From UBA7239 sp035430165 (GTDB lineage: Bacteria > Pseudomonadota > Gammaproteobacteria > Pseudomonadales > UBA7239): a DNA stretch of 64,000 nt. Positions 8,439 to 16,588 of this stretch are shown one piece after another. Made by a program: the position numbers and the translations under genes. Each line of letters starts with the position of its first letter. The first letter of the stretch is position 1. The DNA is taken from NCBI GenBank assembly GCA_035430165.1, contig DAOMGE010000004.1, forward strand, positions 1 to 64,000, written 5' to 3'. Under the pieces are notes generated by a model that made no database searches, was not told the origin of the DNA, and saw nothing but the letters and a program-made list of their open reading frames with translations.

Positions 8439-9550
8439 GGGACACCCGCAGGCTGGAAGCCGAACCAGTGTCCAGACTTGATAGAGGCAAACAGCGTTTC
8501 TGCAAATAATTGTTGTGCCTTGTCATTCGGGTGACTGTCCAGCAACTGGATGCTGTAGTCATCGAGATCCTTGTCAGCAAACTGTTCGCTGGTATCGACA
8601 AATGCCATGCCGGATTTTTTTGCAATGGCGGCAATCGTTTGCAAATCATTGGCAGCGTGCGGACGATTGTCGAGATAGGCGAGCACGATTGGCATGCCTG
8701 GCCCGATGCTGTCAGCCAGTGCACGGGTTTTTCCCAGTTCGCGTTCGATAAATTCAAAATGGCTCTGGTTCAGTGCAAACGGGATAATGTTTTTCTGCGT
8801 ACCAGCTGTCATCTTGCCACCAGTTTTTTTCGTATCGCTTTTTTTTATCTCGGAATTTTTCATGTCATTTTTTTTCATGTCGTCTTTTTTCATATTGATA
8901 TAGGCAAGGACATACGACATCCAGAAACCGTCGGCGCGCGGCGGGTTGAATGGTGGCACCTTGCCGGTGGCTGGCGGCAGTGCCATGTGATCGTTGAAAC
9001 CGCAATACCCGAGCAGGATGGCATCCGGTTGCCATGCAGCAACCTTGTGTGCGAGCGTCGCGTTGTAACGTTCCAGGCCAAAACCGCCGACGGCAAAATT
9101 GATGAATTCGTAATGGACACGGCTGTGATCGTCAGGATGGGCTTCATCTTGCCGGTTCATCCAGTCTTCCAGCAGCGCGTGATAACTTTTGTCGGTGTCG
9201 ACACCGGATGCCATGCTGTACGAATCGCCCAGCACAGCAATACGATACGTGTTGTGCGGTTTCGCCAGCGGATATTCCTGGTCAGCGAGGCCATAACTGT
9301 TGGTGTGCAGATGCGCCATCTTGAAGGTGGTGTCGAGATTGGGCAGCAACTCCCAGTAAATATCATCGTAGGCAGATTGCCGCATGATGCCGGCATTGTT
9401 TACCGGCACATTGTTGCGCAAGGCCGCCACATCAAATGCTTGCCAGCCAAACAGTCGGATACGGAAACCCTGTTCCAGCAGCAACAATGACAGGCACACC
9501 GATACCAGTAACAGGCCGCCATTGAGCAGGATGTTTTTTGTAGCAGCCAT
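8435..9550 (-). CDS. Membrane-anchored SGNH/GDSL hydrolase-like protein
   Basis: The 371-residue protein has one N-terminal hydrophobic segment (about residues 8-26) and then an SGNH-type domain. The four blocks are visible: VLGDSYS with nucleophile S110, the Gly of AVGGFGLE (around 155), GFND with N186, and LLDSHPND near residue 338 carrying the Asp and His. A lysine-rich low-complexity insert lies at about 220-246. SGNH proteins are esterases or O-acetyl transfer/removal enzymes, many on glycans. It lies between an ABC1 kinase (15 bases upstream) and the sulfatase (overlapping), so a shared role on a cell-surface or imported glycan is possible but inferred. Confidence 0.8.
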   Translation of the reverse strand: MAATKNILLNGGLLLVSVCLSLLLLEQGFRIRLFGWQAFDVAALRNNVPVNNAGIMRQSAYDDIYWELLPNLDTTFKMAHLHTNSYGLADQEYPLAKPHNTYRIAVLGDSYSMASGVDTDKSYHALLEDWMNRQDEAHPDDHSRVHYEFINFAVGGFGLERYNATLAHKVAAWQPDAILLGYCGFNDHMALPPATGKVPPFNPPRADGFWMSYVLAYINMKKDDMKKNDMKNSEIKKSDTKKTGGKMTAGTQKNIIPFALNQSHFEFIERELGKTRALADSIGPGMPIVLAYLDNRPHAANDLQTIAAIAKKSGMAFVDTSEQFADKDLDDYSIQLLDSHPNDKAQQLFAETLFASIKSGHWFGFQPAGVP

Positions 9551-9565
9551 GACAGGATTGTCTTT

Positions 9566-10822
9566 TCAGATGCCGGTGTGATGTAACAGGATGCGCTCGT
9601 CGCCGAACAGATCCAGTTCCGGCGACAGCAAGCGGATATAGCGATCGAAATACAAAAACTGTTTCAGCAGCAGCGTAAATTCGCGCGGGAAGCGGATACC
9701 GTGCTGGCGACCCAGTGTCGAGACACGCAAGGTAACGTCGTTGAGGAAATTCTCGCTGTCGGCGTTTTCCTGGAATTGCAGGTACAGCTGTTCCAGGTCG
9801 TGTGCCAGCGCGGTGGTATTGACGGTGCTGTTGGTAGCGCCAATGCCGGCCAGCGCCGTGGCAATCGCGGCAAAATCACGCGTCGGCACGGTAGCGATCA
9901 GTGACAGCAGCGATGCCCAGGTCGGTGGAGAAATGCGGCCGACGATACCGAAGTCGATAAAGCCGATGCGGCTGTCCTGCAGCATCATGATATTGCCAGC
10001 GTGCAAATCCGCATGGTAGATCTGGCATTGCGTCAGACTGGCAAACCAGGTGTTGAGCGCATCGATCAGTGCCTGCTCGGGATTGCTGCTGTACTGGCGA
10101 ACTTTTTCAAGATCCGATAGCGATGCACCGTAAAACCGTTCCATGGTCAGCACGCGTTTTGTGGAAGCCTGTCTGTAGACGACGGGTACGGTGACGTGGG
10201 TGATGTTGTTGCTATCGAGAAAACGCCGGTAGAGGGCAATGTTGTCGGCTTCGCGTTTGAAATCACATTCTTCCAGCATGCCGTTGCGAATTTCTTCCAC
10301 CATGTCGGTGATGGAAGACTCGGGAATATTCTTGCTGATTTTTTCCAGCAGGCTTGCCGCAAATTGCATGAACTGGAAATCGGTACCGAGGATGTCTTCC
10401 ACGCCGGGTTTCTGTACCTTGATAACCACATCCTCACCGCTGAAAAGTCTGGCGGCGTGCACTTGCGCAATGGAAGCAGAGGCGAGTGGCTTCGGATCAA
10501 TTTCGCGAAAGTAGCGCGACAGCGTCGGGCCGAATTCGCCGATCAGCACTTTTTCAATTTCGCTGTAGGGCAGCGGTGTGGTCTGGTCCAGGCAACTCTG
10601 GAAAGCCTGCACGTATTCGTGCGGAAACAGCGAGGGCGAACTCGCAATCAGTTGTCCGAGTTTGATGTAGGTGGAGCCGAGTTCTTCCACGGCATCACGC
10701 GCCAGTTCCGGCAATGGCATGTCGCGATTCTGCAGCCAGCGCCAGCCGGTTTTTTGCAAGGCGATCGTGGTCTGGCCGATGCGGCGTGCCGCGTTGTAAC
10801 CGGTTCGCAGTTTTTGCAACAC
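9566..10822 (-). CDS. ABC1/UbiB/AarF-family kinase-like protein
   Basis: This is a 418-residue atypical kinase of the ABC1 (ADCK/UbiB) family. Hallmarks seen are the KxGQ motif (KLGQLIASSPSLFP, residues 54-67), the Ala-rich nucleotide loop (PLASASIAQVHAA), the VVIKVQKPG lysine, the ExD segment (EECDFKREADN), the catalytic HADLHAGN and the metal-binding IDFG. UbiB-type members support ubiquinone biosynthesis; this one lacks the long C-terminal membrane helices and the ubi neighbours, so it may be a paralogue with another lipid-related role. The start is a GTG, 32 bases from the divergent tmcA start. It is the first gene of a three-gene minus-strand operon. Confidence 0.88.
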   Translation of the reverse strand: MLQKLRTGYNAARRIGQTTIALQKTGWRWLQNRDMPLPELARDAVEELGSTYIKLGQLIASSPSLFPHEYVQAFQSCLDQTTPLPYSEIEKVLIGEFGPTLSRYFREIDPKPLASASIAQVHAARLFSGEDVVIKVQKPGVEDILGTDFQFMQFAASLLEKISKNIPESSITDMVEEIRNGMLEECDFKREADNIALYRRFLDSNNITHVTVPVVYRQASTKRVLTMERFYGASLSDLEKVRQYSSNPEQALIDALNTWFASLTQCQIYHADLHAGNIMMLQDSRIGFIDFGIVGRISPPTWASLLSLIATVPTRDFAAIATALAGIGATNSTVNTTALAHDLEQLYLQFQENADSENFLNDVTLRVSTLGRQHGIRFPREFTLLLKQFLYFDRYIRLLSPELDLFGDERILLHHTGI

Positions 10823-10854
10823 TGGGCTTGTCTCGTGGGTGGTGTCTGTCCATT

Positions 10855-12600
10855 ATGCGCGTCACGACTGCTAAAAAAAACAGGCAAACCTTGATGGAAT
10901 CCCGGCTGGAATCGGCTGTTGCACAGCGACATCGCGTTATTGTGGTGTTGTCCGGCGAGCGTGAACGGTGCCTGCAGGCAGCACAGCAACTGTATCTCGC
11001 TATCCCTGCCGCGCGCGTATGGCTGGGACATGACGACAGGCTTGATGCCGTTGCACCGGGAAAAGCGCGGCAGGTGCTGGGCGGGGAATACGCGCTGGCC
11101 GTGGTGGATACGTGGTCGGGCCTGCATCCGGATGCACTGGCGGCAGTGGCAGGCACCGTTGTGGCAGGCGGTGTCTTGCTGCTGTTGGTGCCGCCGTGGG
11201 CACAGTGGGCAGATGCGCCCGATAGCGATTACGAACGCCTCGCCAGTTATCCGCTTGACTGGCGCACATTGCCAACGCGTTTTCTTGCGCATGCCCGGAA
11301 TATCCTGCAGGCGTATGCAGATCGCGATCAGCTGGTGTTGGTCACGGACATCGATCATTTCCATGCGGATTTTTTACCAGCGCTTGCGCAATCACTGGAA
11401 AAGCTGTCGCGAACTGCAATAACAGAAGCGGCGGCAACTGCCTCGTTACCGATGGCTGAACAGCAATCTGCACTTGATGCATTGCTTGCGCACAACGGTG
11501 TATCGGTGTTGCTGGCTGAACGAGGGCGCGGCAAATCTGCCGTGCTCGGTTTCGCTGCGCGTGAATGCTTGCAGCGAGGGTTACGCGTATTGTTGTGCGC
11601 ACCGTCTCGCGCTGCAGCCGGTAGTGTGTTTCGCCATGCCGGTGTGTTTTCGCATGACAATATGCCTGTCGATTTCTGTGCGCCGGATAATCTGTTGCTG
11701 GATGCAACCATCACCGCAGATATTTTATTGATCGACGAGGCGGCAGCCATTCCCTTGCCGATGCTGCTGCAATTGCTGCAGCGTTTTCCCCATTGTGTGC
11801 TGGCAACAACAACTGATGGCTACGAAGGCACAGGGCAGGGCTTTGTGCTGCGTTTCTTGCGTGAGCTTGATGTGCTTGCACCGGGTTGGCAGCACTTGCC
11901 GTTGCAATCGCCCGTGCGTTGGGGTGTCGGTGATCCGCTGGAACAATGCCTTTACGAGATGTTGTTGCTCGGTGCACGCGAATCCCGCCTTGCGGTTACC
12001 GATGCTGTTATCGATGGCGCACAGGTGGAGTGGGTGCCACAACAGGCGTTGCTGGAAAATCCTGCATTACTGCTGGAAATGTACGGTTTGTTGCGCTCGG
12101 CGCATTACCGCACCACGCCGGATGATTTGCGTTTTCTGCTCGATGGTCCTGCAGTCAGTGTGTACCGTTTGCATCACGCGAATCAAACGCTGGCGGTTGC
12201 CCTGCTGGTAGAAGAGGGCAGTCTTGATGCAGCCATGGTGGCAGCGATTGCCGCAGGAAAACGCCGTCCGCGCGGCCATATGCTGGTACAGACACTCGCG
12301 GTGCATCTGCAGCAATCGCAATATTTACAACAACGTGTGGGGCGCGTCGTGCGCATCGCTGTGCATACGCAATGCCAGCGTGCTGGTCTTGGTAGTCGTC
12401 TGTTGCAGGCGGTTATCGACGACCAGCAACAACGCGGCGTGCATTGCATAGGCAGCAGTTTCAGCGCCACGCCGGATGTGTTGTCATTCTGGATCAACAA
12501 CGGTTTTGAACTGCTACGCATCGGCCATAAACGCCAGGCTTCCAGCGCAGCGCCTGCGGCGCTGGTTTTAAAAAAAGGGGTCAGAGACAAAAGGGAATAA
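10855..12600 (+). CDS. tmcA: tRNA(Met) cytidine acetyltransferase TmcA, C-terminally short
   Basis: TmcA makes N4-acetylcytidine at the wobble position of elongator tRNA-Met using acetyl-CoA and ATP. Visible are the N-terminal RVIVVLSGERERC region, Walker A ERGRGKS (residues 222-228), Walker B IDEAAAIP (from about 293), TDGYEGTGQG and a GNAT domain (RRPRGHMLVQ, RIAVHTQCQRAGLGSRLL, FWINNGFELLRIGHKRQASS). The 581 residues stop shortly after the GNAT core; the C-terminal tail of about 110 residues present in the E. coli enzyme is missing, and the last residues KKGVRDKRE are encoded by a palindromic element. I prefer ATG 10855; ATG 10894 is an alternative. Confidence 0.88.
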   Translation: MRVTTAKKNRQTLMESRLESAVAQRHRVIVVLSGERERCLQAAQQLYLAIPAARVWLGHDDRLDAVAPGKARQVLGGEYALAVVDTWSGLHPDALAAVAGTVVAGGVLLLLVPPWAQWADAPDSDYERLASYPLDWRTLPTRFLAHARNILQAYADRDQLVLVTDIDHFHADFLPALAQSLEKLSRTAITEAAATASLPMAEQQSALDALLAHNGVSVLLAERGRGKSAVLGFAARECLQRGLRVLLCAPSRAAAGSVFRHAGVFSHDNMPVDFCAPDNLLLDATITADILLIDEAAAIPLPMLLQLLQRFPHCVLATTTDGYEGTGQGFVLRFLRELDVLAPGWQHLPLQSPVRWGVGDPLEQCLYEMLLLGARESRLAVTDAVIDGAQVEWVPQQALLENPALLLEMYGLLRSAHYRTTPDDLRFLLDGPAVSVYRLHHANQTLAVALLVEEGSLDAAMVAAIAAGKRRPRGHMLVQTLAVHLQQSQYLQQRVGRVVRIAVHTQCQRAGLGSRLLQAVIDDQQQRGVHCIGSSFSATPDVLSFWINNGFELLRIGHKRQASSAAPAALVLKKGVRDKRE

Positions 12601-12626
12601 TTCTCAAGTGTCTCTGACCCCTTTTT
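12572..12626. repeat. Long palindrome (REP-like) between two convergent genes
   Basis: A 17-bp arm AAAAAGGGGTCAGAGAC (12572-12588) is exactly inverted at 12610-12626. The 21-base centre contains the tmcA stop TAA (12598-12600) on one strand and the stop TGA of the minus-strand gene (12604-12606) on the other, around a GAAT-A-ATTC core. Poly-A and poly-T flanks would make it a bidirectional terminator. The GGGGTCAGAGAC arm resembles a palindrome family dispersed in many proteobacterial genomes; that is recalled, not searched. Confidence 0.9.
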
Positions 12627-13563
12627 CCTGTACGGTTTCATCCAGCAATGATTCCAGCATTTCCTCGATGGCCAGGTGCAGATAGGCGAGTATCTGTTCG
12701 GTGAATGCCAGTTTGGCGTTGATGACGGTGCTGGCGAGATCGAATATTTGCTGCGTGAGTGCATCGGACGGGGTGCAGCGTGACTGCGTGATGTCAGTCA
12801 GCAGTGCGAGGCATTCCTGCAGCGAGGTCTCGCTGCGCTGCATATCAAGGACAGCGGGAATATTCTTGCTGACAGAGAGCGCGTGTGCATCGAGGAATTC
12901 CCGGGAAATTATCTGTTCGTGCCGTGCGCGCTGCAGCAGGAATTCGATACGCATACGCATGTTGTTGTCCGTGCAGCCACTGCTGGCCACATGCGTGCCC
13001 AGGCCGCGCAAGCGACCGAGTGTTTCGATCTGGTACAGGTGTGTTGCAAACACAAACGCAAAAACATCGTGACCGATGTGATGATTCGCGACGTGTTCCG
13101 AGTAGCTGCCTGAACGCAAGACCCAGCGCCCGGCATTGCGCACGATGTTGAGAATAAAATCCAGCAGGTGGGAATGCAGTTCAAAATTGTGCAGCACATT
13201 GTCATTGCGCCAGCCAAAGCCCACCACTTGCCATTCGCTCAGCACCGTATCCCATTCATGCTTGTCAATCACGTCGGCCAATTCGGTCTGCCGATCAAGG
13301 TAGGCCAGTCTGGCATTGATTTTCCGGTGCAGCGCACACACCTGGTTTTCAAACGACAGATTGCCGGAAAGGATGGCCAGGCTGCACGCCCGGTGGCGCT
13401 GGATGTCTGCCAGTAAATGCACACACTGCTGGATATTGTTGATAACTGCCTGGTTGAGGCGGAAACCGTCGAACAGGTGCTGGGTGAGATGATCATCTGC
13501 ACGGAAAGGCGAAGCGGGCGTGATGTGCATCAGGTTAGCGAGTCGCATCATGGAAAATTGCAT
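12604..13563 (-). CDS. Hypothetical protein, possible NIT-like helical sensor domain
   Basis: The product of 319 residues is predicted soluble, mostly alpha-helical, with no signal peptide. Residues about 45-110 (LADIQRHRACSLAILSGN) resemble the first helices of nitrate/nitrite-sensing NIT domains (LQrERG-S pattern), but the match is weak. The remainder has many His/Arg residues and no catalytic motif I know. I start at ATG 13563; upstream in-frame ATGs would add low-quality sequence. The last residues EKGVRDT come from the palindrome shared with tmcA, so the natural C-terminus may have been altered. Confidence 0.5.
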   Translation of the reverse strand: MQFSMMRLANLMHITPASPFRADDHLTQHLFDGFRLNQAVINNIQQCVHLLADIQRHRACSLAILSGNLSFENQVCALHRKINARLAYLDRQTELADVIDKHEWDTVLSEWQVVGFGWRNDNVLHNFELHSHLLDFILNIVRNAGRWVLRSGSYSEHVANHHIGHDVFAFVFATHLYQIETLGRLRGLGTHVASSGCTDNNMRMRIEFLLQRARHEQIISREFLDAHALSVSKNIPAVLDMQRSETSLQECLALLTDITQSRCTPSDALTQQIFDLASTVINAKLAFTEQILAYLHLAIEEMLESLLDETVQEKGVRDT

Positions 13564-13776
13564 ACGAGTACCTGCGTGACGGGTTGTATACATCCGGTAA
13601 AGCAAGAAACCTGCCATGCGGTATTGGTGAAATTCCGGCTGATTTATCCCGAAGTGGGGCGACAGGCAGATTTTGTTGGCGCCAATCTGGTGCGGGTGAG
13701 GCAATTGATGCGCCATTTGATGGCGTGGCTTGTGTGCCGTACAAGGGCGCGCCGCCACTTATTTGCGTGGTGTTCC

Positions 13777-13785
13777 TGCTAGAAT
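13777..13785 (+). promoter_or_regulatory. Candidate extended -10 promoter of the trpFBA-accD-folC operon
   Basis: TGC followed by TAGAAT (13780-13785) gives an extended -10 element (TGnTANAAT) 26 bases before the trpF ATG. No convincing -35 box was seen, as is common for extended -10 promoters. No trp leader peptide or attenuator is evident in the 248-base gap upstream of trpF. Confidence 0.4.
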
Positions 13786-13811
13786 CCCGTTACCAATCTT
13801 GCAGGCATTTT

Positions 13812-14468
13812 ATGTTCGCTGCTGATTCATCCCACACAGGTACCAACCCGACACGCACCAAGATCTGCGGCCTGACATCCGTTGCGGATGCACAGGTGGC
13901 TGTGCAGGCGGGTGCCGATGCCATCGGCCTGGTGTTCTACCCGAAAAGTCCGCGTTGCATAACCACACAACAGGCGGCAGCCATTGCGCGCGCCTGCGGT
14001 CCGTTTGTGACGGTGGTGGGATTGTTTGTCGATGCCAGTGCAGAAGCGGTCAGCGAGGTACTCCGCAAGGTGCCGTTGCACGTGCTGCAATTCCATGGCA
14101 ACGAAAGCCCGGCTTTCTGTGCATCGTTCCAGCGTCCATTCATCAAGGCGATCCGCATGGCCGAGGGTGTGGATGTGCTGGCGCTGGATGCTGCCTTTGC
14201 CGATGCCGGTGCACTGGGTTTGTTGCTTGACAGCTACAGCCCGGCTGCGCCGGGCGGCACCGGTGAGACGTTCGGATGGGAGCGCATACCTGCCGGGCGA
14301 CGGCTTCCCCTGATACTGGCCGGAGGCCTGTCTCCCGATAATGTTGTGGATGCCATTGCACGGGTGAAGCCCTATGCCGTGGATGTCAGCAGCGGGGTGG
14401 AAAATGCCCCTGGCCAAAAGGATTCGGCTAGAATCACCGCCTTCATTCGCGCTGCACATGGCGCGTGA
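13812..14468 (+). CDS. trpF: Phosphoribosylanthranilate isomerase
   Basis: TrpF converts phosphoribosylanthranilate to CdRP, the third step from anthranilate to tryptophan. The 218-residue single-domain TIM barrel has the N-terminal RTKICGLTSVADA with catalytic Cys19, GLVFYPKSPRCI, LQFHGNE, LLLDSYSP with the general acid Asp, and the phosphate-binding LAGGLSPDNV and VDVSSGVE loops. I chose ATG 13812; upstream in-frame codons belong to the intergenic region. It is a stand-alone TrpF (not fused to TrpC), first in an operon with trpB and trpA. Confidence 0.95.
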   Translation: MFAADSSHTGTNPTRTKICGLTSVADAQVAVQAGADAIGLVFYPKSPRCITTQQAAAIARACGPFVTVVGLFVDASAEAVSEVLRKVPLHVLQFHGNESPAFCASFQRPFIKAIRMAEGVDVLALDAAFADAGALGLLLDSYSPAAPGGTGETFGWERIPAGRRLPLILAGGLSPDNVVDAIARVKPYAVDVSSGVENAPGQKDSARITAFIRAAHGA

Positions 14469-14522
14469 AACGATAAATTGACGATCTGCCGTAACACCAA
14501 TGCCGTAACACTGGAGTACCTT

Positions 14523-15746
14523 GTGACACAGACCCACTGGAAAGATTTCAATTTTGCTGCCTATCCGGATGCTCGCGGGCATTTCGAGAAATTCGGCGGG
14601 CAATTTGTTTCCGAAACCCTCATGGCCGCTGTCAGCGAGCTGGAAAAAAATTATGCAAAACTGTCGAAAGACCCGGCGTTCCATGCCGAGTTTGATCGCG
14701 ACATGGCGCACTACGTTGGCCGTCCTTCACCGCTGTATCTGGCGGAGCGCTGGACGCGCGAACTCGGCGGCGCACAGATCTACATCAAGCGCGAAGACCT
14801 GAACCACACCGGCGCGCACAAGGTGAACAACACCATCGGCCAGGCGTTGCTTGCCAAATACAGCGGCAAGAAACGCATCATCGCCGAAACCGGCGCCGGC
14901 CAGCACGGTGTGGCCACGGCTACCGTTGCTGCGCGACTCGGTATGGAGTGTGTGGTGTACATGGGTATCGACGATATCCAGCGCCAGACACTGAACGTGT
15001 ACCGCATGAAATTGCTGGGCGCGACAGTGATGCCAGTGACGTCCGGTTCGCGCACACTGAAAGATGCGATGAACGAAGCCATGCGCGACTGGGTGACGAA
15101 TGTCGACAACACGTTTTACATCATTGGCACGGCTGCCGGTCCGCATCCGTATCCGATGTTAGTGCGTGATTTTCAATCCATCATCGGTCGCGAAGCGCGT
15201 CGCCAGTGCCTGGAGCAAGCCGGCAAATTGCCAGATGCATTGATTGCCTGTGTTGGCGGTGGTTCAAATGCTATCGGTTTGTTTCATCCGTTCCTCGCCG
15301 ATGACGGCGTAAAAATGTACGGTGTGGAAGCGGGCGGTGACGGCGTTGAAACCGGTCGTCATGCAGCGCCCTTGTCTGCGGGTCGGCCCGGTGTCTTGCA
15401 CGGCAACCGCACGTATCTGATGGAAGACGAGAACGGCCAGATTATTGAAACGCACTCGGTGTCTGCGGGTCTGGATTATCCCGGCGTCGGCCCTGAGCAT
15501 TCGTGGCTGAAAGATATTGGTCGTGTGAATTATGTCGCGATCAATGACAAGGAAGCGCTGGCAGGTTTTCGTCGCCTGACGCAAACCGAAGGCATCATGC
15601 CGGCACTGGAATCCAGTCACGCGGTGGCTTACGCGGAAAAACTGGCGCCAACCATGGGTAAAGACGACATCATCATCGTGAATTTGTCAGGCCGTGGCGA
15701 CAAGGATATTCATACTATTGCCGCGATTGATGGCATCAAGATCTGA
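14523..15746 (+). CDS. trpB: Tryptophan synthase beta chain
   Basis: TrpB condenses indole with serine using PLP. The PLP lysine is in NHTGAHKVNNTIGQ, followed by AETGAGQHGVATAT and the phosphate-binding GGGSNAIG. The 407-residue length is normal. The start is GTG at 14523, supported by GGAG at 14513-14516 six bases before it; the open frame extends 45 bases upstream without homology-like sequence. It is 54 bases after trpF and 39 bases before trpA, as expected for the alpha2-beta2 complex subunits. Confidence 0.96.
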   Translation: MTQTHWKDFNFAAYPDARGHFEKFGGQFVSETLMAAVSELEKNYAKLSKDPAFHAEFDRDMAHYVGRPSPLYLAERWTRELGGAQIYIKREDLNHTGAHKVNNTIGQALLAKYSGKKRIIAETGAGQHGVATATVAARLGMECVVYMGIDDIQRQTLNVYRMKLLGATVMPVTSGSRTLKDAMNEAMRDWVTNVDNTFYIIGTAAGPHPYPMLVRDFQSIIGREARRQCLEQAGKLPDALIACVGGGSNAIGLFHPFLADDGVKMYGVEAGGDGVETGRHAAPLSAGRPGVLHGNRTYLMEDENGQIIETHSVSAGLDYPGVGPEHSWLKDIGRVNYVAINDKEALAGFRRLTQTEGIMPALESSHAVAYAEKLAPTMGKDDIIIVNLSGRGDKDIHTIAAIDGIKI

Positions 15747-15785
15747 AAAAAATCACTGCAGAAAAATTATTGTGGGAAATGTATT

Positions 15786-16574
15786 GTGAGTCGTATTGCG
15801 AAGTGTCTTGAACAATTGAAAGTGAATCAGAAAAAAGCGTTGATTCCGTACATCGTCGCGGGTGATCCGGATCGCGCTACCACGCTCGCCACCTTGCGCG
15901 CGATGGTAGAAGCCGGTGCTGACATCCTCGAAATCGGTGTGCCGTTTTCCGATCCGATGGCAGAAGGTCCGGTGATCCAGAAAGGTCATGAGCGGGCGCT
16001 GCTGTCCGGCATGTCACTGACACAAACGCTGGATCTGGTGCGCGAATTCCGCAGCACGGATAACAACACGCCGGTTGTGCTGATGGGTTATGCCAATCCG
16101 GTCGAACGTATGGGTTATGGCGTGTTTGCTGATGCGGCGGTTGCTGCCGGTGTTGACGGCCTGTTGACGGTGGACATGCCACCGGAAGAGGCGGGTGAGT
16201 TGAATGCCGAACTGAAGCGTGTCGGCATCGATAATATTTTCCTGCTGGCACCGACGACAACCGATGCGCGTGCGAAACATATTTGCGAACTCGCCACCGG
16301 CTACCTGTATTACGTGTCGTTGAAAGGTGTTACGGGTGCAGGCAATCTCGACACGGCTGAAGTGCGGGAAAAACTCGCGCATTTCCGCAGCTATACCAGC
16401 CTGCCATTGTGTGTGGGTTTTGGTATCAAGGACGCAGAATCTGCGCGTGCCATTTCAGCCAATGCCGACGGCGTGGTGGTGGGCAGCGTGCTGGTTGATC
16501 GCATGGCTGCTGAAGGCAGTGAATCGGCAGCCGGTGTGGCATCGATCATTGCAGATATTCGCAAAGCAATCTGA
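15786..16574 (+). CDS. trpA: Tryptophan synthase alpha chain
   Basis: TrpA cleaves indole-3-glycerol phosphate and channels indole to TrpB. The catalytic Glu and Asp are in ILEIGVPFSDPMAEGPVIQ; the phosphate loop GVTGAG and the C-terminal GFGIKDAESAR and VVGSVLVD are present. The 262-residue length is normal. The start codon is GTG. It is followed 14 bases later by accD, a conserved linkage in gammaproteobacteria that ties tryptophan genes to fatty-acid and folate genes. Confidence 0.96.
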   Translation: MSRIAKCLEQLKVNQKKALIPYIVAGDPDRATTLATLRAMVEAGADILEIGVPFSDPMAEGPVIQKGHERALLSGMSLTQTLDLVREFRSTDNNTPVVLMGYANPVERMGYGVFADAAVAAGVDGLLTVDMPPEEAGELNAELKRVGIDNIFLLAPTTTDARAKHICELATGYLYYVSLKGVTGAGNLDTAEVREKLAHFRSYTSLPLCVGFGIKDAESARAISANADGVVVGSVLVDRMAAEGSESAAGVASIIADIRKAI

Positions 16575-16588
16575 GGAGCGTAAACCGT

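Noticed and set aside
8510..9490. A 326-codon plus-strand open frame
   Set aside because: It is the antisense of the SGNH hydrolase gene, which has all four family motifs; the plus-strand product shows none.
13827..14711. A 294-codon minus-strand open frame across trpF and the start of trpB
   Set aside because: It is antisense to trpF/trpB, which carry full catalytic motifs.
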